A DNA stretch of 64,000 nucleotides from Aneurinibacillus uraniidurans (lineage in GTDB: Bacteria > Bacillota > Bacilli > Aneurinibacillales > Aneurinibacillaceae). Where the stretch lies: positions 1,400,501 through 1,464,500 of the forward strand of contig NZ_CP116902.1 of NCBI RefSeq assembly GCF_028471905.1, given 5' to 3'. The position numbers and the translations under genes were made by a program. This document shows positions 8,903 through 16,693 of this stretch, one piece after another (the first letter of the stretch is position 1; each line of letters starts with the position of its first letter). Under the pieces are notes generated by a model. That model saw only the letters and a program-made list of their open reading frames with translations. It was not told where the DNA came from and ran no database searches.

Positions 8903-9094
8903 CTAAAGCGATTTTTGTGTGGTATTCTTCATGGCAACATCAAAGTTTTGAAATAGGTTTTTCTGCATAGTAGGCAGCACATGAGCGTATGTGTTCAGCG
9001 TAATATTTACATCAGCATGCTCCAGACATTCAGATACTACTTTTGGATTTTCACCGAGCTGCAGCAATAGAGTAGCGTGTGTATGCCGTAAAAC
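8903..9094 (-). pseudogene. C-terminal remnant of a tyrosine recombinase (phage/ICE integrase)
   Basis: Minus-strand translation gives about 63 residues, starting VLRHTHATLLLQLGENPKVV and then LEHADVNITLNTYAHVLPTM. These are the catalytic R-H..H box, the degenerate HxxR/H region (LEHA, usually LGHA) and the nucleophilic tyrosine in NTYAHV of the lambda-integrase family. An in-frame TAA immediately upstream and the absence of the N-terminal 300 residues show it is a fragment. It lies just past rnjB, where the conserved gene order ends, and probably marks an old integration. Confidence 0.8.
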
Positions 9095-9153
9095 TAGGTA
9101 TTAAGCTATGTATTTTTATGATCTCTACATTTAAAAAGAGGGTAGTGGGATAG

Positions 9154-9714
9154 ATGACGATTTATATTGCACTGTTACGAGGTATCAATGTAGGTGGAAA
9201 GAACATAATCAAGATGGCTGAATTGAAGCGAACGTTTGAAGCAATGAATCTGAGTCGAGTTCAAACGTATATTCAAAGTGGCAACGTTCTCTTCGAATCG
9301 GAAGAGGAGAAAGAATCGTTACGCAGGCGGATCGAACATGAGATAGAGGCGGCTTTCGGTTTTGTAGTAACAGTTGTTTTAAGAACGGCCGAGGAGCTGA
9401 AAAGGATTGTCGCAAATTGCCCGTTCTCGGAAGAGGAAATCTCTGAAGCTAAGGCATCGTCCGAAGGAGAGAGCCTATATGTCTCGTTTTTGCTTGAAGA
9501 GCCTTCGCAGGAAGGGATTGAGCGGCTAGAGGCTTTCAAAAGTAACGGAGAAGAGTATCGAATTGTGGGTCGAGAGGTCTTCCTTTTATTCAGTCATAGT
9601 ATACGTAATTCTAAGCTTGCCAACAACCTTCAGAAGCTAGATGTCCCAGCGACCGTACGCAACTGGAAAACGATAAACAAGCTCGTAGTCCTGGCAAGTG
9701 CAATGGAGAGTTAA
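9154..9714 (+). CDS. DUF1697 family protein
   Basis: The 186-aa protein opens with the family signature IALLRGINVGGKN..KMAEL and YIQSGNVLFES (residues 3-50) and ends with NSKLANNLQKLDVPATVRNWKTINKL. DUF1697 proteins are small cytoplasmic proteins of unknown function that are common in Firmicutes. The ribosome site (GAGGGTAGTGGG) is weak. It is monocistronic, ending at a strong terminator. Confidence 0.9.
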   Translation: MTIYIALLRGINVGGKNIIKMAELKRTFEAMNLSRVQTYIQSGNVLFESEEEKESLRRRIEHEIEAAFGFVVTVVLRTAEELKRIVANCPFSEEEISEAKASSEGESLYVSFLLEEPSQEGIERLEAFKSNGEEYRIVGREVFLLFSHSIRNSKLANNLQKLDVPATVRNWKTINKLVVLASAMES

Positions 9715-9775
9715 TATTTAAGCAGAAACGGAATTGAGCTTTATACTGCCGACTAGAATCAATCGTTCAATAAAC

Positions 9776-9820
9776 AAAACCAGTCTAAAACTTTATTTTC
9801 AAGTTTTGAGGCTGGTTTTG
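9776..9820 (+). terminator. Terminator after the DUF1697 gene
   Basis: AAAACCAGtCTAAAACTT pairs with AAGTTTTgAGgCTGGTTTT across a short loop, followed by T-rich DNA. It can also serve the convergent minus-strand gene. Confidence 0.8.
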
Positions 9821-9834
9821 TTTTCTTTGGAAAT

Positions 9835-10323
9835 CTAACACATTACAATTATTCTATATGGAGTGGTTTGGGCTGGTATACTTCTTGTGGTAGGACCGTA
9901 GATAACAATTAGATTTCTGTTTGCAGGGTTTCGAGTAAAGACCTGATTGTTTGTCAGTAAGATTTGAGTATGCTGGCTAATATTTAATTTTAAAGTGCCA
10001 TCGCTACTCATCAATTGACTGTCGAAATAGTCTACCTTTACATTTTGATATTGTGTATCCTTTGCCATAACAATAGCTTGAAATTGTGGTGGGTAAATGA
10101 GAGGTGCAGGTGCATTTGCATCATAATATCCAGTTACCCTATCTCCTAATGTCATCGTAACATGATCTACGAAGTAAGTAGTTGGTGTCACAACGAAATT
10201 TATAAGATTTCCCAATCCATCTTGTAAGGACATTAATTTATAACATCCTGATTCGTCATTTTCACTTATTTTAAAATCACTAATCATGGTTATAGTTCCA
10301 TTAAAATACAGAAAATTATGCAT
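9835..10323 (-). CDS. Conserved protein of unknown function (162 aa)
   Basis: I do not recognise a named family. The start is the ATG that follows AAAGGAGGAATAAAT and opens MHNFLYFNGTITMISDF. The body is beta-rich and has several sharp, conserved-looking phrases: SGCYKLMS, FVVTPTTYFVDH, GDRVTGYYDANAPAPLIYPP, NPANRNLIVIYGPTTRSIP. There is no signal peptide or membrane segment. The pattern of short strands around GDxVTGYYD is compatible with an OB-like barrel, which is inference. It is convergent with the DUF1697 gene. Confidence 0.75.
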   Translation of the reverse strand: MHNFLYFNGTITMISDFKISENDESGCYKLMSLQDGLGNLINFVVTPTTYFVDHVTMTLGDRVTGYYDANAPAPLIYPPQFQAIVMAKDTQYQNVKVDYFDSQLMSSDGTLKLNISQHTQILLTNNQVFTRNPANRNLIVIYGPTTRSIPAQTTPYRIIVMC

Positions 10324-10727
10324 ATTTATTCCTCCTTTGGGATGTATGATTATCAAATATTCTGTTTTAACTATCCCTCCAAGTATGCCATAAATTATTT
10401 TGTTCCTTTTGCTACGTGTATCCCCTGTATAACTTTCTGTGTAAAGACCTATTCTAATTAGTTTTATGATGAAAGTCTAAAGGGTGTTACAATATCAGGG
10501 GTTTTATGTAATTTATATTAAAAAGCCCTTTTCATAGGGGTTCAGGTTGTCGAGAAAGTCTCGGCAGCTTTTTTATGAATAACGTTATGATTGAGTTAGC
10601 GTAACAGTATAACGAAATAGTCGCTTAATCTAATGCCGTTTCATTGGTTGACTTGTAACGTTAAAACTTAGTGTCATAGTGAAGGATAATAATTCCTTTT
10701 GTCGAACATATTTACAGGAGGAAATAG
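10324..10727. other. Intergenic stretch with orphan terminator
   Basis: No gene is visible. The minus-strand gene's ribosome site lies at its left edge. An orphan plus-strand terminator is at 10546-10574 and an AGGAGG site for the next gene lies at the right end. The orphan terminator may belong to a deleted gene or a short RNA. Confidence 0.5.
10546..10574 (+). terminator. Orphan rho-independent terminator
   Basis: GTTGTCGAGA pairs with TCTCGGCAGC (one G-T pair) across 3 nt and is followed by about six T. No plus-strand gene precedes it. Confidence 0.65.
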
Positions 10728-10931
10728 ATGGTATTGAATGCTTTAAAGTTTACGACAGATACAAAATCGTTTAAAGAGTGGTATGTAGAGGACTATGGTA
10801 AGGGAGAAGGAGGCTGGCGGTTTGATTACAAGAGCGGATCGTATATGCTGTTTTTCTCTGCGAATACCAAAAACGAGAAAATAAATAGCATTGAAATTAG
10901 CAAATACAATCCAGGTAATATGCTGGATTAG
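10728..10931 (+). CDS. Short hypothetical protein (67 aa)
   Basis: An ACAGGAGGAAATAG ribosome site supports the ATG. The product (MVLNALKFTTDTKSFKEWYV...) has no signal or membrane segment. It looks like one small domain or the end of a larger one, and I do not recognise it. It precedes the secreted protein at 10956 by 24 nt and is probably cotranscribed with it. Confidence 0.55.
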   Translation: MVLNALKFTTDTKSFKEWYVEDYGKGEGGWRFDYKSGSYMLFFSANTKNEKINSIEISKYNPGNMLD

Positions 10932-10955
10932 ACGAAAAATAATAGGGGGAGAATA

Positions 10956-11699
10956 ATGAAAAAGCCAATCGGGAAGCTATCTTTAATTTTTCTGTTAGCA
11001 GTCATATTGTTTCCAATTATAGCAGCGAACAGGATAGTGGAAGCCGGAACAAACACAACATTGGTAGATAATATGAAAAAGAAAAGTCGTCAGTTTTTTA
11101 CTATGAAAGATGCAAATGGTAAACCGTACACCGTTTATATTTTTTCTAATAATGAAAAAAAGAAGGTGACAAGCAAAGATCATACATGGGCAGGAGCAAG
11201 TGAGGGGGATATATGGTATACAGGTGATTATCAAATGGCTTTACAAGATAAGAGCCTGATAACTCTTCAGACACAAAGCGTAAAAGGATACGAATTTAAT
11301 TATACACGGAAGATGATATATGTTATTCCATCAAAGAGTGTAGGGCAGCCAGATATTCTTTCGTTCTCTACAACAGAGTGTTCAAATTGCAGAGAAGCAA
11401 GGATGTACTACATAAAAAATGGTCAAATAGAAAAAGTTAAAGTAAAAACTGATGGTGAGATGAGTGACAGGCTATTCTATACAGAAAAGCCGAAGGTAGT
11501 CAGTAAAAACTTGTATCAATCAGTTACTCTTACTAATGCAGAGGATATTGGTGCTCATTTCAATACGTACTCGTTTAATCCCGAAAATGGGGTTATGACA
11601 CTGACAAAAACAAAAAGTTATTTAGGCTATTATGCTGATGCAAAATGGAGATCTATTTATGACAAATGGAGATCTGACCCTAATTATATAGTCAAGTAA
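10956..11699 (+). CDS. Secreted protein of unknown function (247 aa)
   Basis: The ATG follows GGGGGAG. Residues 1-31 form a clear Sec signal peptide: KK, a hydrophobic run SLIFLLAVILFPIIAA and a cut near VEAG. The mature part is beta-rich, with one CSNC cysteine pair near residue 146 that could form a disulfide or bind metal. No transpeptidase, protease or hydrolase motif is visible. A hairpin terminator follows. It is probably an extracytoplasmic protein of narrow distribution. Confidence 0.75.
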   Translation: MKKPIGKLSLIFLLAVILFPIIAANRIVEAGTNTTLVDNMKKKSRQFFTMKDANGKPYTVYIFSNNEKKKVTSKDHTWAGASEGDIWYTGDYQMALQDKSLITLQTQSVKGYEFNYTRKMIYVIPSKSVGQPDILSFSTTECSNCREARMYYIKNGQIEKVKVKTDGEMSDRLFYTEKPKVVSKNLYQSVTLTNAEDIGAHFNTYSFNPENGVMTLTKTKSYLGYYADAKWRSIYDKWRSDPNYIVK

Positions 11700-11714
11700 A
11701 TATAACCTATTGAT

Positions 11715-11755
11715 AAAAGCCAACTTTTCGGGTGAACCGAATGGTTGGCTTTTAT
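11715..11755 (+). terminator. Terminator after the secreted protein gene
   Basis: AAAAGCCAAC pairs with GTTGGCTTTT, with an inner TTCGG/CCGAA helix. Confidence 0.85.
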
Positions 11756-11757
11756 AA

Positions 11758-11904
11758 TTTCAGCTGAGCAAAGGAGTGCTTCAGGCAACGATCTTGATCG
11801 GCGATACAGTTTATACACATGCATGGGAGATTGCGAATGTACTCGGCTATCAGATTGGACGGGATGGAAAGACTCAAACAGCTAAACTGTCCCAAGGTAA
11901 GTAA
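11758..11904 (+). pseudogene. 3' remnant of a stalk-domain (copper amine oxidase N-like) gene
   Basis: Plus-strand frame 1 reads QLSKGVLQATILIGDTVYTH then AWEIANVLGYQIGRDGK and ends LSQGK, stop. The pattern of an xxIGDTVY strand and an AWEIANVLGY helix followed by a basic tail resembles the last repeat of wall-associated stalk domains such as the one at 48982. There is no start or ribosome site, and an in-frame TAA lies just upstream, so it is a truncated gene end. Confidence 0.5.
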
Positions 11905-11943
11905 AAGTGTAAGTTCTGGCTATATGTGCCCGGTTTTTCTTAT

Positions 11944-12795
11944 TTAAATCACGAGTGCTTCATATAATTGATGCCCAATTTTTGCAGAACGAGTAGCAAG
12001 ACAGATCGTTCGTGTACTTTCAAAATCAGTGATAGGCAAAGCGAACAGAGGAAGATGTCCAATATATTTTGCGACGAGTTCTGGCAAAATAGTAATTCCT
12101 GTTCCTGCCGCAACAGAACCAAGAATATATTGCTCAAATGCTACTTCTGCTACAATATTCATCTCATAACCAAGATGTTGAAAATGTTTCGCAATATATT
12201 GTCGCGTGCTGCATTGGTCAGGGTGTATGACGAGTGGCTCCTTATGAATATCTGCAATCGTAACAGAACTGCGACCATGGAAAGAGTGAGCCAAAGGGAA
12301 GATCGCATAATAACTCTCAGTAAACAACTTATAGCTTATAAGTGGCTCCTGCACATAATGCGACTCAACAAGAGCAGCGTCTAGTTCTCCTGTTTTTACA
12401 GAATGAACAAGATTGGCAGAAGCATGTTCGATAGTAATCTGGATAGGACGCTGATTGAGATGAAGGTCTTTTAGTCGAAAAGGTAGATAATAGGAAGCCA
12501 AGCTTGGTAAGGCACCGATCTTGATATTTGGACTGTCTTGGAATTGTTGTAACTCATGTTGAATGATCGTAAGTTCAGATAAAACGGGAGTAATTCGTTT
12601 TAGAAAAAACTTCCCGGCTTCTGTTAATTCTACCCCTGTAGAGGAACGTTGAAACAGTAATACACCGAGCGATGTCTCTAAATTGTGGATTTGTTTGCTA
12701 ATTGCAGGTTGGGAAAGATTACGCTTTTCGGCAGCTTTAGATAAACTTTTATGCTCCGCTACGTCTATGAAACTATGCAGCCAGTCGTTATTCAT
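11944..12795 (-). CDS. LysR family transcriptional regulator
   Basis: A 283-aa regulator. The winged helix-turn-helix is at residues 1-60 (SFIDVAEHKSLSKAAEKRNL; SQPAISKQIHNLE) and a LysR substrate-binding domain lies from about residue 90 (IKIGALPSLASYYLP). It is transcribed divergently from an EamA transporter across a 140-bp gap, the usual layout for a LysR gene and its target. The effector cannot be predicted. Confidence 0.93.
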   Translation of the reverse strand: MNNDWLHSFIDVAEHKSLSKAAEKRNLSQPAISKQIHNLETSLGVLLFQRSSTGVELTEAGKFFLKRITPVLSELTIIQHELQQFQDSPNIKIGALPSLASYYLPFRLKDLHLNQRPIQITIEHASANLVHSVKTGELDAALVESHYVQEPLISYKLFTESYYAIFPLAHSFHGRSSVTIADIHKEPLVIHPDQCSTRQYIAKHFQHLGYEMNIVAEVAFEQYILGSVAAGTGITILPELVAKYIGHLPLFALPITDFESTRTICLATRSAKIGHQLYEALVI

Positions 12796-12845
12796 ATGGA
12801 TCCCTCTTTGTTCTAACGATTTGTTATAACCTTAAAAGAAACGGG

Positions 12846-12900
12846 AATTTCAAATCATGTTTAATCCCTGATAAGCTTTTTGATAAGTTCAGTAGTACAA
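12846..12900. promoter_or_regulatory. Candidate LysR operator in the divergent gap
   Basis: Between the LysR gene and the transporter, TGATAAG occurs twice about 12 nt apart (CTGATAAGCTTTTTGATAAG), in AT-rich DNA with several T-N11-A spacings. It is suggested by position and repetition only. Confidence 0.3.
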
Positions 12901-12935
12901 AATTATATCATATCATTGGGATCAGGAGGGTTGAC

Positions 12936-13898
12936 ATGAAGTCGCATCCATTATGGAAGGGTGTTTCATTATGCTTGATTACAGGTATAGCATGGGGAGG
13001 ACAATTTCCTGTAGCCGGGAGCATACTACAACACATCAATCCATTTTATTTTGCGTTAATTAGATACGGAGTGGCCTCTGTTCTATTTTTATTGTTATTG
13101 CTGTTTGCGGAAGGTCCTGGATCATTTCGGCTAGAAGGAAAAGGGATAAAGCTATGGATTTTAGGGTCCATGGGATTTGCAGCATACAATTTTCTTGTGT
13201 TTCCCGGACAGAAAATGGCTGGGGCATCGGGAGCGGTGTTAACTTCTGTGATGATGGGATTTTCACCGCTCATAAGTGTAATGGTCATCATGGTATATAA
13301 GAAGATAAAACCACCTCTTTTTACAGTTTGTTGCATATGTACAGGTTTTATCGGGGTATTTATGGTGGTAACGAAAGGGGACATCAGTGGGCTTTTATCC
13401 GCAGGTGGGAATGGTATGTCATTCGTACTGATTCTTCTTGGTGTTATTTGTTCGGTGATTTACACCATTGGGGGTGGGATGTTTTCCGGATGGTCTTCGC
13501 TTCGTTATACTGCACTGACTTGTCTGCTAGGAACAGGAACAATACTGGTTGTGGTTGTACTAGGGACATGGATAGGAGTGCTAGCTGTTCCTCGTGTAGA
13601 TCAATTGCAAGCGAATATCTGGTCACTCGCCTACATGATTGTGATTGCTGGAGTTTTAGCTTTTCTTTGCTGGAATGAAGGAAATAAGATTCTTTCCCCC
13701 ATAAATGCGTCATTATTTATAAACCTGGTGCCTATCGTATCTGTTATGATATCGGTTATTCAAGGATATGCGATTCGATCAATTGAGATCATAGGGGCAA
13801 GCATAACGATTTCAGCTTTGTTTTTAAATAATTTATATCAGAGGAACGGGACGAGAATGGTAGCACTAATGAATGGGGTAAGAGGTAAGAAAGGTTGA
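12936..13898 (+). CDS. EamA/DMT family transporter
   Basis: A 320-aa integral membrane protein with about ten hydrophobic segments in two EamA repeats. The first opens LITGIAWGGQFPVAGSIL; the second starts near residue 160 and ends with PINASLFINLVPIVSVMISV. Family members export amino acids, nucleotides or drugs. The ATG follows ATCAGGAGGG. Divergent pairing with a LysR regulator suggests inducible export. It ends 12 nt before a terminator. Confidence 0.92.
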   Translation: MKSHPLWKGVSLCLITGIAWGGQFPVAGSILQHINPFYFALIRYGVASVLFLLLLLFAEGPGSFRLEGKGIKLWILGSMGFAAYNFLVFPGQKMAGASGAVLTSVMMGFSPLISVMVIMVYKKIKPPLFTVCCICTGFIGVFMVVTKGDISGLLSAGGNGMSFVLILLGVICSVIYTIGGGMFSGWSSLRYTALTCLLGTGTILVVVVLGTWIGVLAVPRVDQLQANIWSLAYMIVIAGVLAFLCWNEGNKILSPINASLFINLVPIVSVMISVIQGYAIRSIEIIGASITISALFLNNLYQRNGTRMVALMNGVRGKKG

Positions 13899-13900
13899 GA

Positions 13901-13938
13901 AAAAGGTGAGAAGTCGTAAAAGACTCTCACCTTTTTTA
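13901..13938 (+). terminator. Terminator of the EamA gene
   Basis: AAAAGGTGAGA pairs with TCTCACCTTTT and is followed by T-rich DNA. Confidence 0.9.
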
Positions 13939-13940
13939 TT

Positions 13941-14018
13941 TATACAGTTGATATGTATAGTCTGACTGTATAAAATAAAACTATACAGTTTGGCGATATA
14001 GTTGAACGATATAGTGAG
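13941..14018 (+). promoter_or_regulatory. Candidate PadR operator/promoter region
   Basis: TATACAGT (13941), ACTGTATA (13965) and CTATACAGT (13981) form direct and inverted copies of one motif. Two GATATAGT copies lie nearer the gene. Repeated ACTGTATA-like half sites right before a PadR gene suggest autoregulation. Confidence 0.45.
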
Positions 14019-14028
14019 GTGGAGTGAG

Positions 14029-14352
14029 ATGAATAGACATAAATTATTGCCATTAACCGAAACGATGAGTTACATTATGCTGGCATTGCAAGAGCCTGCA
14101 CACGGCTATGTCATTATGCAAAAGGCCGAGGAAATGAGTGGCGGTGACGTACGGCTTGCTGCTGGAACTTTATACGGTGCGATTGAAAATTTAATGAAGC
14201 ATGAACTGATTGAACGTGTCGAAACAGAGGATGCCCGAAGAAAAGTCTATGTTTTAACGGACAAAGGAAGGGAAATTTTACAGCTAGATATGCAAAGAAT
14301 GCAGCATATCATCAATGTTTACAGAGGAGGAAATATAAATGAAGAAATTTAA
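14029..14352 (+). CDS. PadR family transcriptional regulator
   Basis: The 107-aa protein has the PadR winged helix: MSYIMLALQEPAHGYVIMQK, LAAGTLYGAIENLMKHELIE and KVYVLTDKGREIL. The ATG follows GAGGTGGAGTGAG. It overlaps the downstream DUF2812 gene by 14 nt. PadR/DUF2812 pairs are a recurring membrane-stress or antimicrobial response module in Firmicutes, with PadR repressing its partner. Confidence 0.93.
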   Translation: MNRHKLLPLTETMSYIMLALQEPAHGYVIMQKAEEMSGGDVRLAAGTLYGAIENLMKHELIERVETEDARRKVYVLTDKGREILQLDMQRMQHIINVYRGGNINEEI

Positions 14353-14938
14353 GTGGTTTGTCGATATTCGTAAAGAAGAAGCTTGGCTTAATGAGCAACT
14401 GAAAAAGGGCTATGAATTGGTAAAAGTAAGTTCGTTAGGCTATTATCAATTCCAAAAAACAACGGATACGAATCAGGTCATTAAATTAGACTGTCAAAAA
14501 CATTGGACAAAGGAAAAGTTAGAAACATACATCGACCTATATGAAGAGTTTGGCTGGAAACATGTTGCTGGCAGCCGATTTAGTTCTGTTCATTATTGGA
14601 TCAAAGAGCAGGATGGTCATGATGAATTGTTCTCAGATTCACCATCAGCGGGCGCGATGCTGCATCGAATGGCTAGCTATTACTTTATGATGTTCGCAGC
14701 ATTGTTGATCCTCATTCCTTCAGAAGGTGGAAAACTACTCTATTTGAATCCAAAGGCTGCTTACTTAACACCAGGATTATGGGAAAGACAAGGGAGCCAT
14801 TTTGTTCAGTCCTTTTTATTTGAAACTCCGTTTGCCTTCATGCGTTTCGGTTCTACCTGGCTGTTAATCATCATGACAGTATTCTTTGCAATCAAATATA
14901 CGAAGTGTAAAAAACAAGAAAAAACATTTGTTGAATAA
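14339..14938 (+). CDS. DUF2812 membrane protein
   Basis: The 199-aa protein starts MKKFKWFVDIRKEEAWLNEQ and continues KKGYELVKVSSLGYYQF, the DUF2812 hallmark. The soluble N-terminal domain is followed by two transmembrane segments (about residues 117-130 and 173-188). It is translationally coupled to the PadR regulator at 14029 and is its presumed target. No enzymatic function is known for the domain. Confidence 0.88.
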   Translation: MKKFKWFVDIRKEEAWLNEQLKKGYELVKVSSLGYYQFQKTTDTNQVIKLDCQKHWTKEKLETYIDLYEEFGWKHVAGSRFSSVHYWIKEQDGHDELFSDSPSAGAMLHRMASYYFMMFAALLILIPSEGGKLLYLNPKAAYLTPGLWERQGSHFVQSFLFETPFAFMRFGSTWLLIIMTVFFAIKYTKCKKQEKTFVE

Positions 14939-14976
14939 AACAAATCCACCTACAGCTTTTGTAGGTGGGTTTGTTT
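14938..14976 (+). terminator. Terminator of the padR-DUF2812 operon
   Basis: AAACAAATCCACCTACA pairs with TGTAGGTGGGTTTGTTT across a 4-5 nt loop. Confidence 0.9.
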
Positions 14977-15046
14977 GGATTAAGAATGTAGACCGACTGT
15001 TGTACACTGTGGGAGTTGAAATAAAGAGCACGTTCTCTGAGTTTCC

Positions 15047-15604
15047 TCACTCGCTCTGCGCATCGTTCTGTTCTTTATACGGAATAATGATTTGAACGGT
15101 TGTCCCTTTGCCAGGACTCGAAATGACTTCCACCGAACCATTTACTAAATGCGCACGTTCCTTCATTCCGAATAGACCAAGATTTGTTCCATTGGGTTTG
15201 TATTGTTTCGAGTCAAACCCTTTCCCATAATCCTCTATACTCATAATTATATACTCTTTATCATGATGAATATTTACCAGCGCGTGAGTTGTTCCTGAAT
15301 GTTTAGCTATGTTCGTCAGTGCTTCCTGACATACCCTATATAGTACGGTCTCTACATTCGATTCATATCTTCGTTGTTTTTCGTCTGTTTTTAACTCAAC
15401 ATGAATTCCATATACCTGTCCATAGCGCTGAATATAAGAGCGGATAGCCGGAATCAACCCCAAATCATCCAAAACAGATGGCCGAAGCTCCACTGCAATT
15501 TTTCTCACCTGATCTAATGCCGTATTGGTCATCTGTTCGATTTCATCAATTTGCTCTTCCAAATCTCGGTTGTAAGATTGAGGGATCGAAATGTTTAAAT
15601 TCAT
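15047..15604 (-). pseudogene. Truncated HisKA_3-type sensor histidine kinase
   Basis: The 185-aa open frame carries only the rear of a NarX/DegS-type kinase. It has the second helix of the dimerisation domain (ALDQVRKIAVELRPSVLDDL) and the ATPase domain with N-box QEALTNIAKHSG, D-box SIEDYGKGFD and G-box GLFGMKERA. The conserved ELHD phosphoacceptor histidine and all sensor domains are missing; the start reads MNLNISIPQSYNRDLEE. No response regulator lies beside it. It is probably an inactive relic, although the remaining ATPase frame is intact. Confidence 0.75.
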
Positions 15605-15638
15605 TTATATAGAATGGAAAACAGAAAAATAGGCTGAT

Positions 15639-15665
15639 AAGAAGGGGCTCTCCCTTCTTTTTTTG
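15639..15665 (+). terminator. Short hairpin terminator
   Basis: AAGAAGGG pairs with CCCTTCTT across 5 nt, with a T7 run. It insulates the defence island from transcription entering from the left. Confidence 0.7.
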
Positions 15666-15800
15666 TTTATAATTCCATCACCATATTCATCCTTCTTGTG
15701 ATTTTATCCATTTTTCCTCCCACATACTTAGCTATTAAAATTTGAATCATCTCAGCAAATAAAGTATCACGTTAATAAATAATGCGCTTCGATTCCTTGT

Positions 15801-15923
15801 ATGTGCCATAAAGACATTAAGGAGGAAGTTAAAGAGGCGATTACGACAAAACTGGATGAGGAACATAAGTTAAACATAATTTTGATAGCTAAAGGGAATA
15901 CCACTGATGGTTTTTATAATTAA
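15801..15923 (+). other. Possible short ORF or gene end before the glycosylase (40 aa)
   Basis: ATG TGC CAT opens a frame reading MCHKDIKEEVKEAITTKLDE and ending TTDGFYN. The stop overlaps the ribosome site of the glycosylase gene. There is no ribosome site of its own. It may be a leader peptide or the 3' end of a lost gene. Confidence 0.25.
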
Positions 15924-15936
15924 GGAGGAACAAGCA

Positions 15937-16578
15937 ATGGTATCAGCTGATGAGTTTTGGGTGAATTTGCTTAAATGGTTCGAGTCAAATTCAAGAAGGT
16001 ATTCATGGCGTGAAACTAAAAATCCTTTTCATATTTTAGTGGCGGAATTTCTTCTTCAGCAAACACATGTAAGAAAAGTTGAAGAAGTTTATAAAAAGCT
16101 AATAACTGAATATCCGTGCCCAAATGATTTAGCGAATGCAGAAATCGAAGACATCAGAAAAATTATACAAACTATAGGATTAGTATATAGAGCAGATAGG
16201 TTGAAAAAATGCGCAGAAATTATTGTCAGTAAATACGAAGGGAAAGTCCCATGTAATTTGAACGATTTGAAATCTCTTCCGGGTGTCGGAGATTATATTG
16301 CCCATGCTGTAATGTGTTACGGATATGGATTTCCAACTGTACCTATAGATACAAATGTAATACGCCTTTTTAAAAGATATTTCTGTTTAACTTCTAATAA
16401 ACTAAGGCCTCGAAACGACCGGGTTCTAGCCGAAGATATAAGAAGTTTTTTTCCTGTAGAAAATACACGAAATGAAAATTTAGCTGTCCTTGATTTAGGA
16501 GGAACAATATGTACAGCGAATAAACCTAAATGCTCCATCTGCCCTCTTGAAAAAAGCTGTGCAAAAAAGGTGGATTAG
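15937..16578 (+). CDS. MIG-type T/G mismatch DNA glycosylase (HhH-GPD, EndoIII/MutY superfamily)
   Basis: 213 aa from the ATG that follows AAGGAGG at 8-nt spacing. The helix-hairpin-helix LPGVGDYIA is near residue 114 and carries tyrosine where endonuclease III has its catalytic lysine. The catalytic aspartate is in PIDTNVIRLFKR (about residue 138). A C-terminal 4Fe-4S motif is C192-x6-C199-x2-C202-x5-C208. Tyrosine plus aspartate is the arrangement of Mig.MthI, which removes T from T:G mismatches left by 5-methylcytosine deamination. The next gene is a C5-cytosine methyltransferase, so a repair partner for its mutagenic mark is the natural reading. MutY is less likely because its C-terminal domain is absent. 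Confidence 0.85.
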   Translation: MVSADEFWVNLLKWFESNSRRYSWRETKNPFHILVAEFLLQQTHVRKVEEVYKKLITEYPCPNDLANAEIEDIRKIIQTIGLVYRADRLKKCAEIIVSKYEGKVPCNLNDLKSLPGVGDYIAHAVMCYGYGFPTVPIDTNVIRLFKRYFCLTSNKLRPRNDRVLAEDIRSFFPVENTRNENLAVLDLGGTICTANKPKCSICPLEKSCAKKVD

Positions 16579-16628
16579 TTTTATTTTTTTTTGAAAAATT
16601 GATAAGAGCACATACTTCTTTTATGCTG

Positions 16629-16657
16629 CTGCAAAAACTTGATGCTTGTACTATAAT
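16629..16657 (+). promoter_or_regulatory. Possible promoter before the methyltransferase
   Basis: TATAAT at 16652 has a weak -35 (CTGCAA) at 17-nt spacing. It may give the methyltransferase transcription separate from the glycosylase. Confidence 0.35.
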
Positions 16658-16693
16658 CTATATATACTTTGTTTTAAATTTGGAGGCTAAATA

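Noticed and set aside
15937-16578. Glycosylase as MutY or endonuclease III
   Set aside because: It lacks the MutY C-terminal domain and has Tyr instead of the EndoIII catalytic Lys; position next to a C5 methyltransferase fits MIG better.
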